Shown here piece by piece: positions 11,924-21,091 of a stretch of DNA of 45,510 nt. The translations under genes were made by a program, and so were the position numbers. Numbering within the stretch: the first letter of the stretch is position 1; each line of letters opens with the position of its first letter. The notes under the pieces are model-generated. The model did not search any database. It saw only the letters and a program-made list of their open reading frames with translations, and was not told the DNA's origin. Source of the stretch: Solimonas sp. (GTDB lineage: Bacteria > Pseudomonadota > Gammaproteobacteria > Nevskiales > Nevskiaceae); NCBI GenBank assembly GCA_030149365.1, contig JASBRP010000027.1, positions 1 to 45,510 of the forward strand, in the 5' to 3' direction.

Positions 11924-12352
11924 ATGGGCATGCGCCGCCGCCGCCAGTACCAAGAGCACGACGAAGAGGCCATCGACCTCGCGCCGATGCTCGACTTCGT
12001 GCTGAACCTGCTGATCTTTTTCATCATCACGGCCGTTTTCGTCAAGGAAGTCGGTTTCTCCCTGCATCAGCCCTCCGCGCCGCCGAACAACCAGCAGCAG
12101 GACAAGGAAGACGACAAGGGAACGCTGTTCATCGCCGTGCACAAGAGCGGTGACGTGTCGATCGACCAGCGTCTGATCGACGTCGCCTCCGTGCGCGCCA
12201 ACGTGGAGCGTTTCCGCGGCGAGAAGCCGGAGGGCCCTGTGATCGTCGTGGCCAACACCAAGGCGGCGACCGGCATCGTGGTGCGGGTCATGGACCAGGC
12301 ACGCCAGGGCGGCGCCATGGACGTGATGCTGCAACCCACGGCATCCAAATAA
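11924..12352 (+). CDS. exbD: ExbD-type biopolymer transport protein 1
   Basis: The 142-residue protein has an Arg-rich cytoplasmic N-terminus and one membrane helix at about 22-41. The essential proton-carrying aspartate is residue 24, in LAPMLDFVLNLLIFFI. A periplasmic domain of ExbD fold follows (GTLFIAVHKSGDV, VVRVMDQARQGGAMDVML). It differs from its neighbour by a Gln/Asp-rich linker (NNQQQDKEDDKG) after the membrane helix. It lies 9 bp after exbB. Confidence 0.93.
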   Translation: MGMRRRRQYQEHDEEAIDLAPMLDFVLNLLIFFIITAVFVKEVGFSLHQPSAPPNNQQQDKEDDKGTLFIAVHKSGDVSIDQRLIDVASVRANVERFRGEKPEGPVIVVANTKAATGIVVRVMDQARQGGAMDVMLQPTASK

Positions 12353-12375
12353 CAGAGCGAGCAGGAGGAGAACCC

Positions 12376-12783
12376 ATGCTAGCCCGCCGACACGCAACCG
12401 ACGAAGGACATCACGGCATCGACCTGGCGCCGATGCTGGACTTCGTACTGAATCTCTTGATCTTCTTCATCATCATCACCAGCTTCGTCAAGCAGGCCGG
12501 CGTCAAGGTGGACAAGGAGCAGGCCGAGACGGCCGAAGCCCGCGCCAACGGCAACATCCTGATCGCGATCCGTCCCAACGGCGAAATCTGGATGGACCGC
12601 AAGAAGGTGACGCCGCCTGAAGTCCGCGCGATGGTCGAGCGCATGCACGCCGAACGTCCGGAGGACACCGTGGTGATCCTGGCGGACAAGGCCTCGGAAA
12701 CCGGCATCATGGCCGACGTCATGAACCAGGTCCGCGCCGGTGGCGTGCAGACCGTGTCGGTGGCCACGAAGGGGGCGGAGTAA
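12376..12783 (+). CDS. exbD: ExbD-type biopolymer transport protein 2
   Basis: The 135-residue protein is a second ExbD with the same membrane helix (DLAPMLDFVLNLLIFFIIIT, catalytic Asp22) and a periplasmic domain ending GGVQTVSVATKG. It is preceded by GAGCAGGAGGAG, a strong ribosome binding site at about 12358-12369. Its stop overlaps the start of tonB by one base (TAATG). Tandem ExbD genes are a known feature of TtpC-type and Xanthomonas-type TonB loci. Confidence 0.93.
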   Translation: MLARRHATDEGHHGIDLAPMLDFVLNLLIFFIIITSFVKQAGVKVDKEQAETAEARANGNILIAIRPNGEIWMDRKKVTPPEVRAMVERMHAERPEDTVVILADKASETGIMADVMNQVRAGGVQTVSVATKGAE

Positions 12784-13514
12784 TGGCCAATCCTCCTTCC
12801 GTGCCGTCCGGCGGCATCCCGATCTTCATCGCCGACCGCCGCAACGCTTCCGCATCGCCGTCCGGTAGTGGCGGCGAAGCGGGCGGAACCGGCCGGTTCC
12901 AGCTCGGCCCGATGCGCTTCGTGCTGCCCTTCCTGCTGGCCTGCGTGGCCATGGTGGGTCTGTTCTGGCTGCTCTACGGCCTGATCCATGCCACGACCGG
13001 CGCCAAGGGCAACAGCGAGATCCTGCCGACGGTGGATTTCCTGCGCCTGGCGAAGAACTTCGAACTGGAAACCCGCGATCGCCGGCCGCCGCCGGAGATG
13101 CCGGACCGCCCCGAGGCTCCGCCGGAGATGGCGATCCAGCAGAACCAGGCCCAGGCGCCGACCAACACCAACATCCAGATCAACATGACGCTGGAGAACA
13201 CCACGCAGGTGAAGTCCAGCTTCGGCCTGGCGTCCACCGACGGCGAGTACCTGCCGATCGTGAAGGTGGCGCCGATGTATCCGGCGCGCGCACAGAGCCA
13301 GGGCATCGAGGGCTGGGTGCTGCTGAAGTTCACCGTGCTGGAATCGGGTGCCGTGGCCGATCCGGTGGTGATCGAATCGCAGCCGCCGGGTGTGTTCGAC
13401 GAGGCGGCCAAGAAGGCCGTGCTCAAGTTCAAGTACAAGCCGCGGGTCGAGAACGGCAAGGCCATTGCGGTAACCAATGTGCAGCACCTGATCCGCTTCG
13501 AGCTGGACAAGTGA
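12783..13514 (+). CDS. tonB: TonB energy-transducing protein
   Basis: The 243-residue protein has a cytoplasmic N-terminus of about 43 residues and one membrane helix at about 44-69. A short Pro-rich periplasmic spacer follows (RRPPPEMPDRPEAPPEM), shorter than that of E. coli TonB. The C-terminal domain (about 157-241) shows MYPARAQSQGIEGWVLLKFTV and the conserved end HLIRFEL. It contacts the TonB boxes of outer-membrane receptors; two such receptors are encoded in this window. The short spacer is typical of TonB2-type proteins and may explain the need for the extra TtpC and DUF3450 components. Confidence 0.92.
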   Translation: MANPPSVPSGGIPIFIADRRNASASPSGSGGEAGGTGRFQLGPMRFVLPFLLACVAMVGLFWLLYGLIHATTGAKGNSEILPTVDFLRLAKNFELETRDRRPPPEMPDRPEAPPEMAIQQNQAQAPTNTNIQINMTLENTTQVKSSFGLASTDGEYLPIVKVAPMYPARAQSQGIEGWVLLKFTVLESGAVADPVVIESQPPGVFDEAAKKAVLKFKYKPRVENGKAIAVTNVQHLIRFELDK

Positions 13515-13515
13515 C

Positions 13516-14805
13516 ATGACGACGCAACTCAAGAAGCTGTTGTTGGCGTTCGTGGCGGCGTCGGTGGTGTCCCTGTCCGGCTTTGCCATTGCCAAGGAAA
13601 AGAAGGAAAAGCCGGTTCCGCCGCCGACCAAGCAGACCCAGGTGATCCGTGCCGAGACCTACAAGGGCATGGAGGTTGCGCAGAAGGCTTACGAGGCCAA
13701 GGACTATGCGGGCGCCATTGCGGCCCTGGATGGCCTTAAGGCCAAGGAGTCCAAGTTCAACGACTACGAGCGGGCCACGCTCTACAACCTCTACGCCGCG
13801 GTCTACTACGCGCAGGACAACGTGCCCAAGGCCATCGAGGCCTATATCACTGTCCTGAAGCAGCCCAACCTGAACGACGCGCTGCGTGACGGCAGCCTGT
13901 ACGCGCTGGCGCAGCTGTATTTCATCTCGGAGCAGTATCCGAAGGCGATCGCCGTGGTGAAGAAGTGGCTGGCGTCTTCGGCCAATCCCAGCCCGGAAGG
14001 CTACGCGCTGCTGGCCCAGGCCAACTACCAGATCCAGAAGTACGCGGAGGCCGAGCAGGCGCTGGTGCAGTCCTTGCGCATCTCCAAGGAGCGCGGCGTG
14101 GCTCCCAAGGAGTCGGCCCTGAGCCTGCTGCGCGCGATCTACTACGAGCGCAAGGAGTACGCCAAGGCGGCCAAGGTGCTCGAGATCCTGGTGACGCAGT
14201 ATCCGGGCAAGTCCGCCTACTGGCAGCAGCTGGCCGGCATGCGCGGCCTGCTGGACCAGCAGCGCGAGCAGACCACGCTGATGCACGCGGCCTACCGCGG
14301 CAAGCTGCTGACCTCCGAGTCAGACCTGCTGAACCTGGCGCGGCTCTACATGGTGCAGGACGCGCCCTATGCCGCGGTGCGCCTCTTGACGCAGGGCATG
14401 CGGGACAAGGCGATCAAGCCCAGCACGCAGAACCTGGAGCTCTATGCGCAGGCCCTGGCGATGTCGCGGGAGTACGAGAAGCAGGTTCCGGTGCTGAAGA
14501 AGCTGGCGGAACTCAGCGGCGAGTCCAAGCACTACGTCTACCTCGGCCAGGCCTACAACGAGCTGGGCCAGTGGAGCGAGGCGGTGACCGCTTTCCGCGG
14601 CTCGCTCAAGGCCAAGAACATGGACAAGACGGCCGACGTGCAGATGCAGCTGGGCACGGCGCTGTTCAATGCCAACCGCTACGCCGAGGCGCGGCAGTCC
14701 TTTGTCGCCGCACAGCAGTCGCCGACGCTGGCGCAGCAGGCGGGGCAGTGGGTGAAGTTCGTGGACCAGGAAATCGAGCGGCGTCAGGCAGTAGGAGCCG
14801 AGTGA
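13516..14805 (+). CDS. Periplasmic tetratricopeptide-repeat protein of the TonB operon
   Basis: The 429-residue protein starts with a signal peptide (about 1-26, ending AIA) followed by a Lys-rich stretch. Repeating helical pairs of TPR type follow, such as AQKAYEAKDYAGAIAALDGL, ALAQLYFISEQYPKAIAVV, YAEAEQALVQSLRIS and LGQAYNELGQWSEAVTAF. It begins 1 bp after tonB and ends where a small DNA-binding protein gene starts. A TPR protein often closes operons of this TonB type and probably acts as a periplasmic scaffold for the TonB complex. No enzymatic motif is visible. Confidence 0.85.
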   Translation: MTTQLKKLLLAFVAASVVSLSGFAIAKEKKEKPVPPPTKQTQVIRAETYKGMEVAQKAYEAKDYAGAIAALDGLKAKESKFNDYERATLYNLYAAVYYAQDNVPKAIEAYITVLKQPNLNDALRDGSLYALAQLYFISEQYPKAIAVVKKWLASSANPSPEGYALLAQANYQIQKYAEAEQALVQSLRISKERGVAPKESALSLLRAIYYERKEYAKAAKVLEILVTQYPGKSAYWQQLAGMRGLLDQQREQTTLMHAAYRGKLLTSESDLLNLARLYMVQDAPYAAVRLLTQGMRDKAIKPSTQNLELYAQALAMSREYEKQVPVLKKLAELSGESKHYVYLGQAYNELGQWSEAVTAFRGSLKAKNMDKTADVQMQLGTALFNANRYAEARQSFVAAQQSPTLAQQAGQWVKFVDQEIERRQAVGAE

Positions 14806-14807
14806 AG

Positions 14808-15026
14808 ATGCAAACGGATTTGATAGAGCAGCTGACCCCTCGGGAATCCGAGGTGCTGGAACAGGTGGCGCGCGGCATCAAGCGCCGGGAAGTGGCGCAG
14901 CAGCTCGGGATGTCGATCAACACCGTGAAATATCACCTGCGCAATGCCTACGGCAAGCTGGGTGCCTGCCACCTGGCCCAGGCGATCGGCCGGGTCCGCA
15001 GCTCGGAACTGCAGGCCCAGCGCTAG
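14808..15026 (+). CDS. Stand-alone LuxR/GerE-type helix-turn-helix protein (72 residues)
   Basis: This short gene is almost entirely one LuxR-type DNA-binding domain: LTPRESEVLEQVARGIKRRE, then VAQQLGMSINTVKYHLRNAY and GKLGACHLAQAIGRVR. No receiver or ligand domain precedes it. The ATG at 14808 has GTAGGAG 10 bp upstream; a GTG at 14802, overlapping the TPR stop, is an alternative. It is the last gene of the TonB operon, so it may adjust expression of this operon or of receptor genes according to operon output. Single-domain proteins of this kind resemble GerE of Bacillus. Function is otherwise unknown. Confidence 0.8.
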   Translation: MQTDLIEQLTPRESEVLEQVARGIKRREVAQQLGMSINTVKYHLRNAYGKLGACHLAQAIGRVRSSELQAQR

Positions 15027-15033
15027 CGTTGCC

Positions 15034-15058
15034 GGGCCGGGGCGCTCAGCCCCGGCCC
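15034..15058. terminator. GC-rich hairpin between convergent genes
   Basis: A perfect 10-bp GC stem (15034-15043 with 15049-15058) closes a 5-nt loop and sits between the end of the TonB operon and the end of the convergent Lrp-type gene, whose stop codon lies in the loop. No T-run follows on either side, so it is not a classical intrinsic terminator. It may still block transcription from both directions or stabilise 3' ends. Confidence 0.5.
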
Positions 15059-15516
15059 AGCGGCAGACGGGTGCTGTTCACGGATTGCTCGAAGGAGATT
15101 AGCGAGCTGATCTCCTGCACTTCCAGCTGCGACAGGCGGTTCCACACCACCTCGCGGTATTCCTCGATGCTGGAGGCGGCGATCTTCAGTACGAAATCGA
15201 CGTGCCCCAGCGTGGTGTGGCACTCCAGCACCTGGGGGATGGCCTTGACCGACTCGACGAACTTCGGCAAGGCATTGGCGCTGTGTCGCGACATCTTCAC
15301 CAGCGCGAACACCATGACGTTGTAGCCCACTTTCTTGGGGTTGAGCACTGCCACGCGGCGGTCGATCACGCCGTTGTCGACGAAGCCCTGGACGCGTCGC
15401 CAGACCACCGATTTGGAAGAGGCCACGCGCTCGGCGATGTCGGCCACGGGCAGGGTCACGTCCTCCTGCAGGAGTTCCAGGATGCGGCGGTCGAGGTCGT
15501 CGAGTGGCTCGGACAT
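15046..15516 (-). CDS. Lrp/AsnC-family transcriptional regulator (copy 2)
   Basis: The 156-residue protein resembles the regulator at 8513-9007 over its full length. The helix-turn-helix IAERVASSKSVVWRRVQGF corresponds to IAERIGSSKTVVWRRIQRL there, and the effector domain contains PQVLECHTTLGHVDFVLKI. The ATG at 15516 is chosen because GGAGG lies 7 bp upstream; a TTG 12 bp earlier is less likely. It is divergent from the second branched-chain E1 gene pair, with a palindrome in the gap. A BkdR-like role, activating E1 genes in response to branched-chain amino acids, is the best inference. Confidence 0.9.
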   Translation of the reverse strand: MSEPLDDLDRRILELLQEDVTLPVADIAERVASSKSVVWRRVQGFVDNGVIDRRVAVLNPKKVGYNVMVFALVKMSRHSANALPKFVESVKAIPQVLECHTTLGHVDFVLKIAASSIEEYREVVWNRLSQLEVQEISSLISFEQSVNSTRLPLGRG

Positions 15517-15541
15517 ATTTACCTCCAATCCAGTTGATCGG

Positions 15542-15554
15542 GGTAAATTTTACC
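15542..15554. promoter_or_regulatory. Probable Lrp-type operator
   Basis: GGTAAATTTTACC is a perfect 13-bp palindrome with a central T, 25 bp upstream of the Lrp-type gene and in the shared gap with the E1-alpha gene. A matching half site, ATTTACC at 15517-15523, overlaps the ribosome binding site of the regulator. Two phased sites fit the cooperative binding of Lrp-family proteins and suggest negative autoregulation with control of the E1 genes. Confidence 0.5.
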
Positions 15555-15660
15555 GGAATATCGAAAATGCAGGGGAATTCAGGGAAGAAATGTCCCGGGG
15601 CTGGGCATAAGCTAGTTCGGTTGAAAGGTCGGTTTCAAGATCAGTTCTGGCGGGGACGAG

Positions 15661-16926
15661 ATGACGAGCAGCGCAGCGGGCGGGCGGGGTGCAACAGCGG
15701 AGGGCGAGCTTCGCCCCTTGCGCTTCCATGTGCCGGAACCGAAGTGCCGGCCGGGCAGCTCTCCCGATCTTTCCAGCATCGAATTGCCGACGCAGGTCCT
15801 GCCGCGGCCCGCGATCGATACGCCGCGCGAGCGGCTCCACGAATATGCCTATGGGCTGATCCGCGTGCTCGGCGACGATCATCGCGCCTCCGGTGACTGG
15901 GCGCCGTCGCTCGATGCGGACCAGCTGCGCCAGGGCCTGCGCTCCATGCTGCTCACGCGCCTGTTCGACCAGCGCATGCTGCGCGCGCAACGCACCGGCA
16001 AGACCTCGTTCTACATGCAGTGCACCGGCGAAGAGGCGATCGCGGTGGCGCAGGCGATGGCGCTGGAGCCCAACGACATGTGCTTCCCCAGCTACCGCCA
16101 GCAGGGCCTGCTGGTGGCGCGCGGCTGGTCGCTGGTGGACATGATGTGCCAGGTCTACAACAACAGCGCCGACCGCATGAAGGGGCGCCAGTTGCCGGTG
16201 ATGTACTCCGCCAAGGAAGCCGGTTTCTTCTCGATCTCCGGCAATCTCGGCACGCAGGCCATCCAGGCGGTGGGCTGGGCCATGGCCTCGGCCTACAAGG
16301 GTGACACGCGCCTGGCGGCGACCTGGGTCGGTGACGGCACCACGGCCGAGGCCGACTTCCACTACGCGCTGACCTTTGCCGCGGTGTACCGCGTGCCGGT
16401 GCTGCTCAACGTGGTCAACAACCAGTGGGCGATCTCCTCTTTCCAGGGCATTGCCGGCGGTGAGGCGACGACCTTCGCGGCGCGCGCCATCGGTTACGGA
16501 TTGCCGGGGCTGCGCGTGGACGGCAACGATTTCCTCGCCGTGTATGCGGCGACGCGCTGGGCCATCGCCCGTGCGCGGGCCGGGCACGGTGCGACCGTGC
16601 TGGAGCTGTACACCTACCGCGCGGCGGCGCATTCCAGCAGCGACGACCCCTCCGGCTATCGCCCGGACGGCGAGGCGGCCTGCTGGCCGCTGGGCGATCC
16701 GGTCGAGCGGCTCAAGCAGCATCTCATCGCATTGGGCGAGTGGTCGGAGGAGCGCCACGCGGCGCTGACCGAGGAGCTGACGGAAGAGGTGAAGGTGGCC
16801 GGCAAGGAGGCCGAGAGCCACGGCACGCTGGGCCGCCAGACGCCGGACCCGCGCACCATGTTCGACGACGTATTCAAGGATCTGCCTGCGCACCTGCTGC
16901 GCCAGCGCGATCAGCTGGGGAACTGA
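15661..16926 (+). CDS. Branched-chain 2-oxoacid dehydrogenase E1 subunit alpha (copy 2)
   Basis: The 421-residue protein is a paralogue of the E1-alpha at 3971-5227. It contains the thiamine-diphosphate motif (WVGDGTTAEADFHYAL through VVNNQWAIS) and the loop HSSSDDPSGYR. The N-terminal Pro-rich extension of the BkdA1 branch is present too (LRFHVPEPKCRPGSSPDLSS). The ATG at 15661 follows GGGGACGAG. It is followed 3 bp later by E1-beta but no E2 gene follows. Either it shares the E2 core encoded at 1708-2955 or it acts as a stand-alone 2-oxoacid decarboxylase. Confidence 0.93.
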   Translation: MTSSAAGGRGATAEGELRPLRFHVPEPKCRPGSSPDLSSIELPTQVLPRPAIDTPRERLHEYAYGLIRVLGDDHRASGDWAPSLDADQLRQGLRSMLLTRLFDQRMLRAQRTGKTSFYMQCTGEEAIAVAQAMALEPNDMCFPSYRQQGLLVARGWSLVDMMCQVYNNSADRMKGRQLPVMYSAKEAGFFSISGNLGTQAIQAVGWAMASAYKGDTRLAATWVGDGTTAEADFHYALTFAAVYRVPVLLNVVNNQWAISSFQGIAGGEATTFAARAIGYGLPGLRVDGNDFLAVYAATRWAIARARAGHGATVLELYTYRAAAHSSSDDPSGYRPDGEAACWPLGDPVERLKQHLIALGEWSEERHAALTEELTEEVKVAGKEAESHGTLGRQTPDPRTMFDDVFKDLPAHLLRQRDQLGN

Positions 16927-16929
16927 GCC

Positions 16930-17943
16930 ATGCCTTCGATGACGATGATCCAGGCGCTCAATTCCGCGATGGACGTGATGCTGGAGCGCGACCCCAACGT
17001 GCTGGTCTTCGGCGAGGACGTCGGCTACTTCGGCGGTGTCTTCCGCTGCACGGCCGGCCTGCAGAAGAAGTACGGCATCAATCGCGTGTTCGACACGCCG
17101 ATCGCCGAGGGCGGCATCGTCGGTGCGGCGGTGGGCATGGGTGCCTACGGCCTGCGTCCGGTGGTGGAGATCCAGTTTGCCGACTACATCTACCCGGCCA
17201 TGGACCAGCTGACCTCGGAGGCGGCGCGCTTGCGCTATCGCTCCGGCGGCGAGTTCAGCGCGCCGATCACGGTGCGCTCGCCCTGCGGCGGCGGCATCTA
17301 CGGCGGACAGACCCACAGCCAGAGCCCGGAGGCGCTGTTCGCGCACGTCTGTGGACTGAAGACGGTGATGCCGTCGAACCCCTATGACGCCAAGGGCCTG
17401 CTGATCGCCGCGATCGAGGATGACGATCCGGTGGTGTTCTTCGAGCCCAAGCGCCTCTACAACGGCCCCTTCGACGGCCACCACGACCGTCCGGTGAAGC
17501 CCTGGGCCGGGCATCCGCTGGGCGAAGTGCCGGAAGGCTACTACCGCATCCCGTTGGGCCAGGCCGCGATCCTGCGCCCGGGCTCCGCGGTGACGGTGCT
17601 GTGCTACGGCACGATGGTGCACGTGGCGCTGGCGGCGGTGGAGGAGTCGGGGGTCGATGCCGAGGTGATCGACCTGCGCACGCTGGTGCCGCTGGACCTG
17701 GAGACCATCGAGAACTCGGTGCGCAAGACCGGGCGCTGCGTGGTGGTGCACGAGGCGACACGCACCGGCGGCTTCGGCGCCGAGCTGTCGGCGCAGGTGC
17801 AGGAAGCCTGTTTCGACTACCTGGAGGCCCCCATCGAGCGCCTCACCGGCTGGGACACGCCGTATCCGCTGGCACACGAGTGGCACTACTTCCCCGGACC
17901 CGCCCGCGTGGGCGCGGCCCTGAAGCGCGCCCTGGAATACTGA
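16930..17943 (+). CDS. Branched-chain 2-oxoacid dehydrogenase E1 subunit beta (copy 2)
   Basis: The 337-residue protein has exactly the same length as the copy at 2958-3971 and is very similar to it throughout. It has VLVFGEDVGYFGGVFRCTAG, the ThDP-activating glutamate in DTPIAEGGIV, and the end YPLAHEWHYFPGPARV. Differences are scattered, which points to an older duplication or separate acquisition rather than a recent copy. The serine ammonia-lyase gene begins 11 bp after its stop, so the two are probably co-transcribed. Confidence 0.93.
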   Translation: MPSMTMIQALNSAMDVMLERDPNVLVFGEDVGYFGGVFRCTAGLQKKYGINRVFDTPIAEGGIVGAAVGMGAYGLRPVVEIQFADYIYPAMDQLTSEAARLRYRSGGEFSAPITVRSPCGGGIYGGQTHSQSPEALFAHVCGLKTVMPSNPYDAKGLLIAAIEDDDPVVFFEPKRLYNGPFDGHHDRPVKPWAGHPLGEVPEGYYRIPLGQAAILRPGSAVTVLCYGTMVHVALAAVEESGVDAEVIDLRTLVPLDLETIENSVRKTGRCVVVHEATRTGGFGAELSAQVQEACFDYLEAPIERLTGWDTPYPLAHEWHYFPGPARVGAALKRALEY

Positions 17944-17954
17944 GGCGAGCCCGC

Positions 17955-19325
<1,371 letters not shown>

Positions 19326-19341
19326 TCCCAGCGGTAAGGGC

Positions 19342-20061
19342 TCAGGGCGTCTTGCCCTTGCCGCCCCTGGCGACGGACGCCGGCAGCAGCCGGTCGATCA
19401 GCGTGCCCACCAATTGTCGGAAGCGGTCTTCCGGGCTCGCCTTGGGGTCGGCGGCGCTGAGCATCTCCAGCACCAAGGGGGCGCCGGCGGCCTTGATGGC
19501 GGCGAAGGTCTTCTGCGGCGAGGTGCGGGACTGGGCGGCGGCCGAGGTTTCCTGCAGGGCATTGAGCAGCGTCACGCCAGTCAGGGTGCGGCAGAAGATC
19601 TCGGCCGTGGCCAGGTCCACCTTGCGGGCGACGAGCTGTGCCAGCACGGCATCGATGTGCTGCAGGTTGCGGTTCCAGGCCGGCGAGCCTTCGCGGCCGA
19701 CCGTGGACAGGCGAGGGTGCAGGATGTGCGCCGCGCGCATGGAGACGAAGTAGTCGATCAGCTGCTCGCGCAGCGGCCTGGGCTGCGAGGCATCCGGCAT
19801 CGGCATCTCGCTGAGCAGCCGGTCCACCACCGCGTCCTCGATGGTCTCGAGATTGTCGTAGTGGGTGTAGATCGCGGTGGCCTGCACCTTCAGGTGCGCC
19901 GCGAGCGAGCGGATGCTGAGCCGACCGGCGCCCTGCTGGTCGATGATCTGCAGCGCGGCCTGGATGATCGCTTCGGCCGTCAGCTTGCGCGGGCGCCCCA
20001 CGGCACCGCCACTTCCATTGCGTTCCCCCGGCAGCAGGGGCTTTTCCTTCAGCTGGCTCAT
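19342..20061 (-). CDS. TetR-family transcriptional regulator (copy 1)
   Basis: The 239-residue protein has an N-terminal TetR helix-turn-helix at about 25-70 (LTAEAIIQAALQIIDQQGAG, then LSIRSLAAHLKVQATAIYTH). A large, poorly conserved ligand domain follows. The ATG at 20061 is chosen over a GTG 15 bp upstream because GAGGAA precedes it at proper spacing. It is divergent from the hydrolase/TonB-receptor/LuxR operon, with a palindrome between them, so it probably represses that operon until a ligand is bound. It is clearly related to the TetR at 24590-25297; both share GRPRKL at the start and MPxPD after the DNA-binding domain. Confidence 0.9.
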   Translation of the reverse strand: MSQLKEKPLLPGERNGSGGAVGRPRKLTAEAIIQAALQIIDQQGAGRLSIRSLAAHLKVQATAIYTHYDNLETIEDAVVDRLLSEMPMPDASQPRPLREQLIDYFVSMRAAHILHPRLSTVGREGSPAWNRNLQHIDAVLAQLVARKVDLATAEIFCRTLTGVTLLNALQETSAAAQSRTSPQKTFAAIKAAGAPLVLEMLSAADPKASPEDRFRQLVGTLIDRLLPASVARGGKGKTP

Positions 20062-20133
20062 CTGGTTCCTCGACACCGTTGTCAGGATACCCGAGCCCCG
20101 TCGTATCGCGGTGGCTTGATATTTTGCGTCGGG

Positions 20134-20155
20134 CGTGTGTAAATATTAACACACG
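20134..20155. promoter_or_regulatory. Probable TetR operator (copy 1)
   Basis: The 22 bp from 20134 to 20155 form a palindrome, CGTGTGT-AAATATTA-ACACACG, with one mismatched pair. It lies in the 172-bp gap between the divergent TetR gene and the hydrolase gene, in an AT-rich spot that looks like a promoter. Position and symmetry fit autoregulation and repression by the neighbouring TetR protein. Confidence 0.65.
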
Positions 20156-20233
20156 GGTGTGGCAAAAAGCAGGATTGCCGTCTGCCACCCCTCGGACGAT
20201 GCTGAACCAGGGCCTCCGGAGGGCCGGGCGAGA

Positions 20234-21091
20234 ATGACTTCCACACCGCGGACCGCGCAGACCCTGCAACTGGCCGACGGCCGCACCCTGGGTTATGCGA
20301 GCTACGGCGATCCCGCCGGCGCGCCGCTGATCTACTGCCACGGTGGCGGGTCTTCGCGGCTGGAGCCGGCGTATGCCGACGAGCATGCCCGCCGCAACCG
20401 CATCCACATCATCGCCGTGGACCGCCCCGGCTACGGACTCTCGTCGCCGGTCCCCGAGTTTTCCTTCCAGGCCTTCGGCCAGGACGTGCTGGCGCTGGCC
20501 GATGCACTCGGCATCGCCGGCTTCGTGATCCTGGGCATGTCGGCCGGCGCGCCTTACGCCCTGCACCTGGCGGTGTCGGCCCCCGGGCGCGTCCGCTTCG
20601 TGGCGCTGATCAATCCTTCGCCGGATACCGCGCAGCCGGAATGGAAGGAAGTCTCCTGGCTCGCGCGCCTGGGTACCTCGGCTACCCGGCTGCCCTGGCT
20701 GATGAGCCGGGCGATTGCCAGCATGGTGGGAAATCCCGGCAAGGCGGCGGCCTCGTTCGCGAAGAAGACGGGCTGGGATGCCACGGCGGTGCGCCAGTTC
20801 GAGGACATGATCCGTGAAGGACTGCGGCAGCCCGGGGGCAGGGAGGTGCTGCGCCGGGAGGCCAGCGCGGTACTGCATCAGCCCTGGGGCCTGGACTGGT
20901 CGAAGCTCAAGAGCCCGGTCGTCGCCATCTGCGGCGCCGGGGATGGGGCGCGCCCGCTCTATCTGGCGCTGTCGCGGCGCTATCCCATCGTCTCCGTCAC
21001 GGAGATTCCCGGTCCCCATATGCCGATCGTCACGGGCAAGGCCTGGGATCGTATCGGCAACGCACTGTCGGCTTTCCGGGTGAACTCATGA
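20234..21091 (+). CDS. Alpha/beta hydrolase (copy 1, receptor operon)
   Basis: The 285-residue protein shows the alpha/beta hydrolase fold. The oxyanion region is YCHGGGSSRLEP, the nucleophile elbow is GMSAGAPYALHLA, and the catalytic histidine lies late in PGPHMPIV. No signal peptide is seen, so it is cytoplasmic. The ATG at 20234 follows GGAGGG by about 10 bp; an upstream in-frame GTG would add unrelated residues. Its last codon overlaps the start of the TonB-receptor gene (ATGA), which ties the hydrolase to the substrate that the receptor imports. The substrate is an ester, lactone or amide that cannot be named from sequence. Confidence 0.85.
   Translation: MTSTPRTAQTLQLADGRTLGYASYGDPAGAPLIYCHGGGSSRLEPAYADEHARRNRIHIIAVDRPGYGLSSPVPEFSFQAFGQDVLALADALGIAGFVILGMSAGAPYALHLAVSAPGRVRFVALINPSPDTAQPEWKEVSWLARLGTSATRLPWLMSRAIASMVGNPGKAAASFAKKTGWDATAVRQFEDMIREGLRQPGGREVLRREASAVLHQPWGLDWSKLKSPVVAICGAGDGARPLYLALSRRYPIVSVTEIPGPHMPIVTGKAWDRIGNALSAFRVNS

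Noticed and set aside
15550..17886. Long open frame (778 codons) on the minus strand opposite the second E1 pair
   Set aside because: It is a mirror of the E1 genes in high-GC sequence; no recognisable domain and Arg/His-rich composition.
15661..17943. Pyruvate or acetoin dehydrogenase E1
   Set aside because: The Pro-rich N-terminus, lengths and strong similarity to the E1 pair next to leucine dehydrogenase place it in the branched-chain group.
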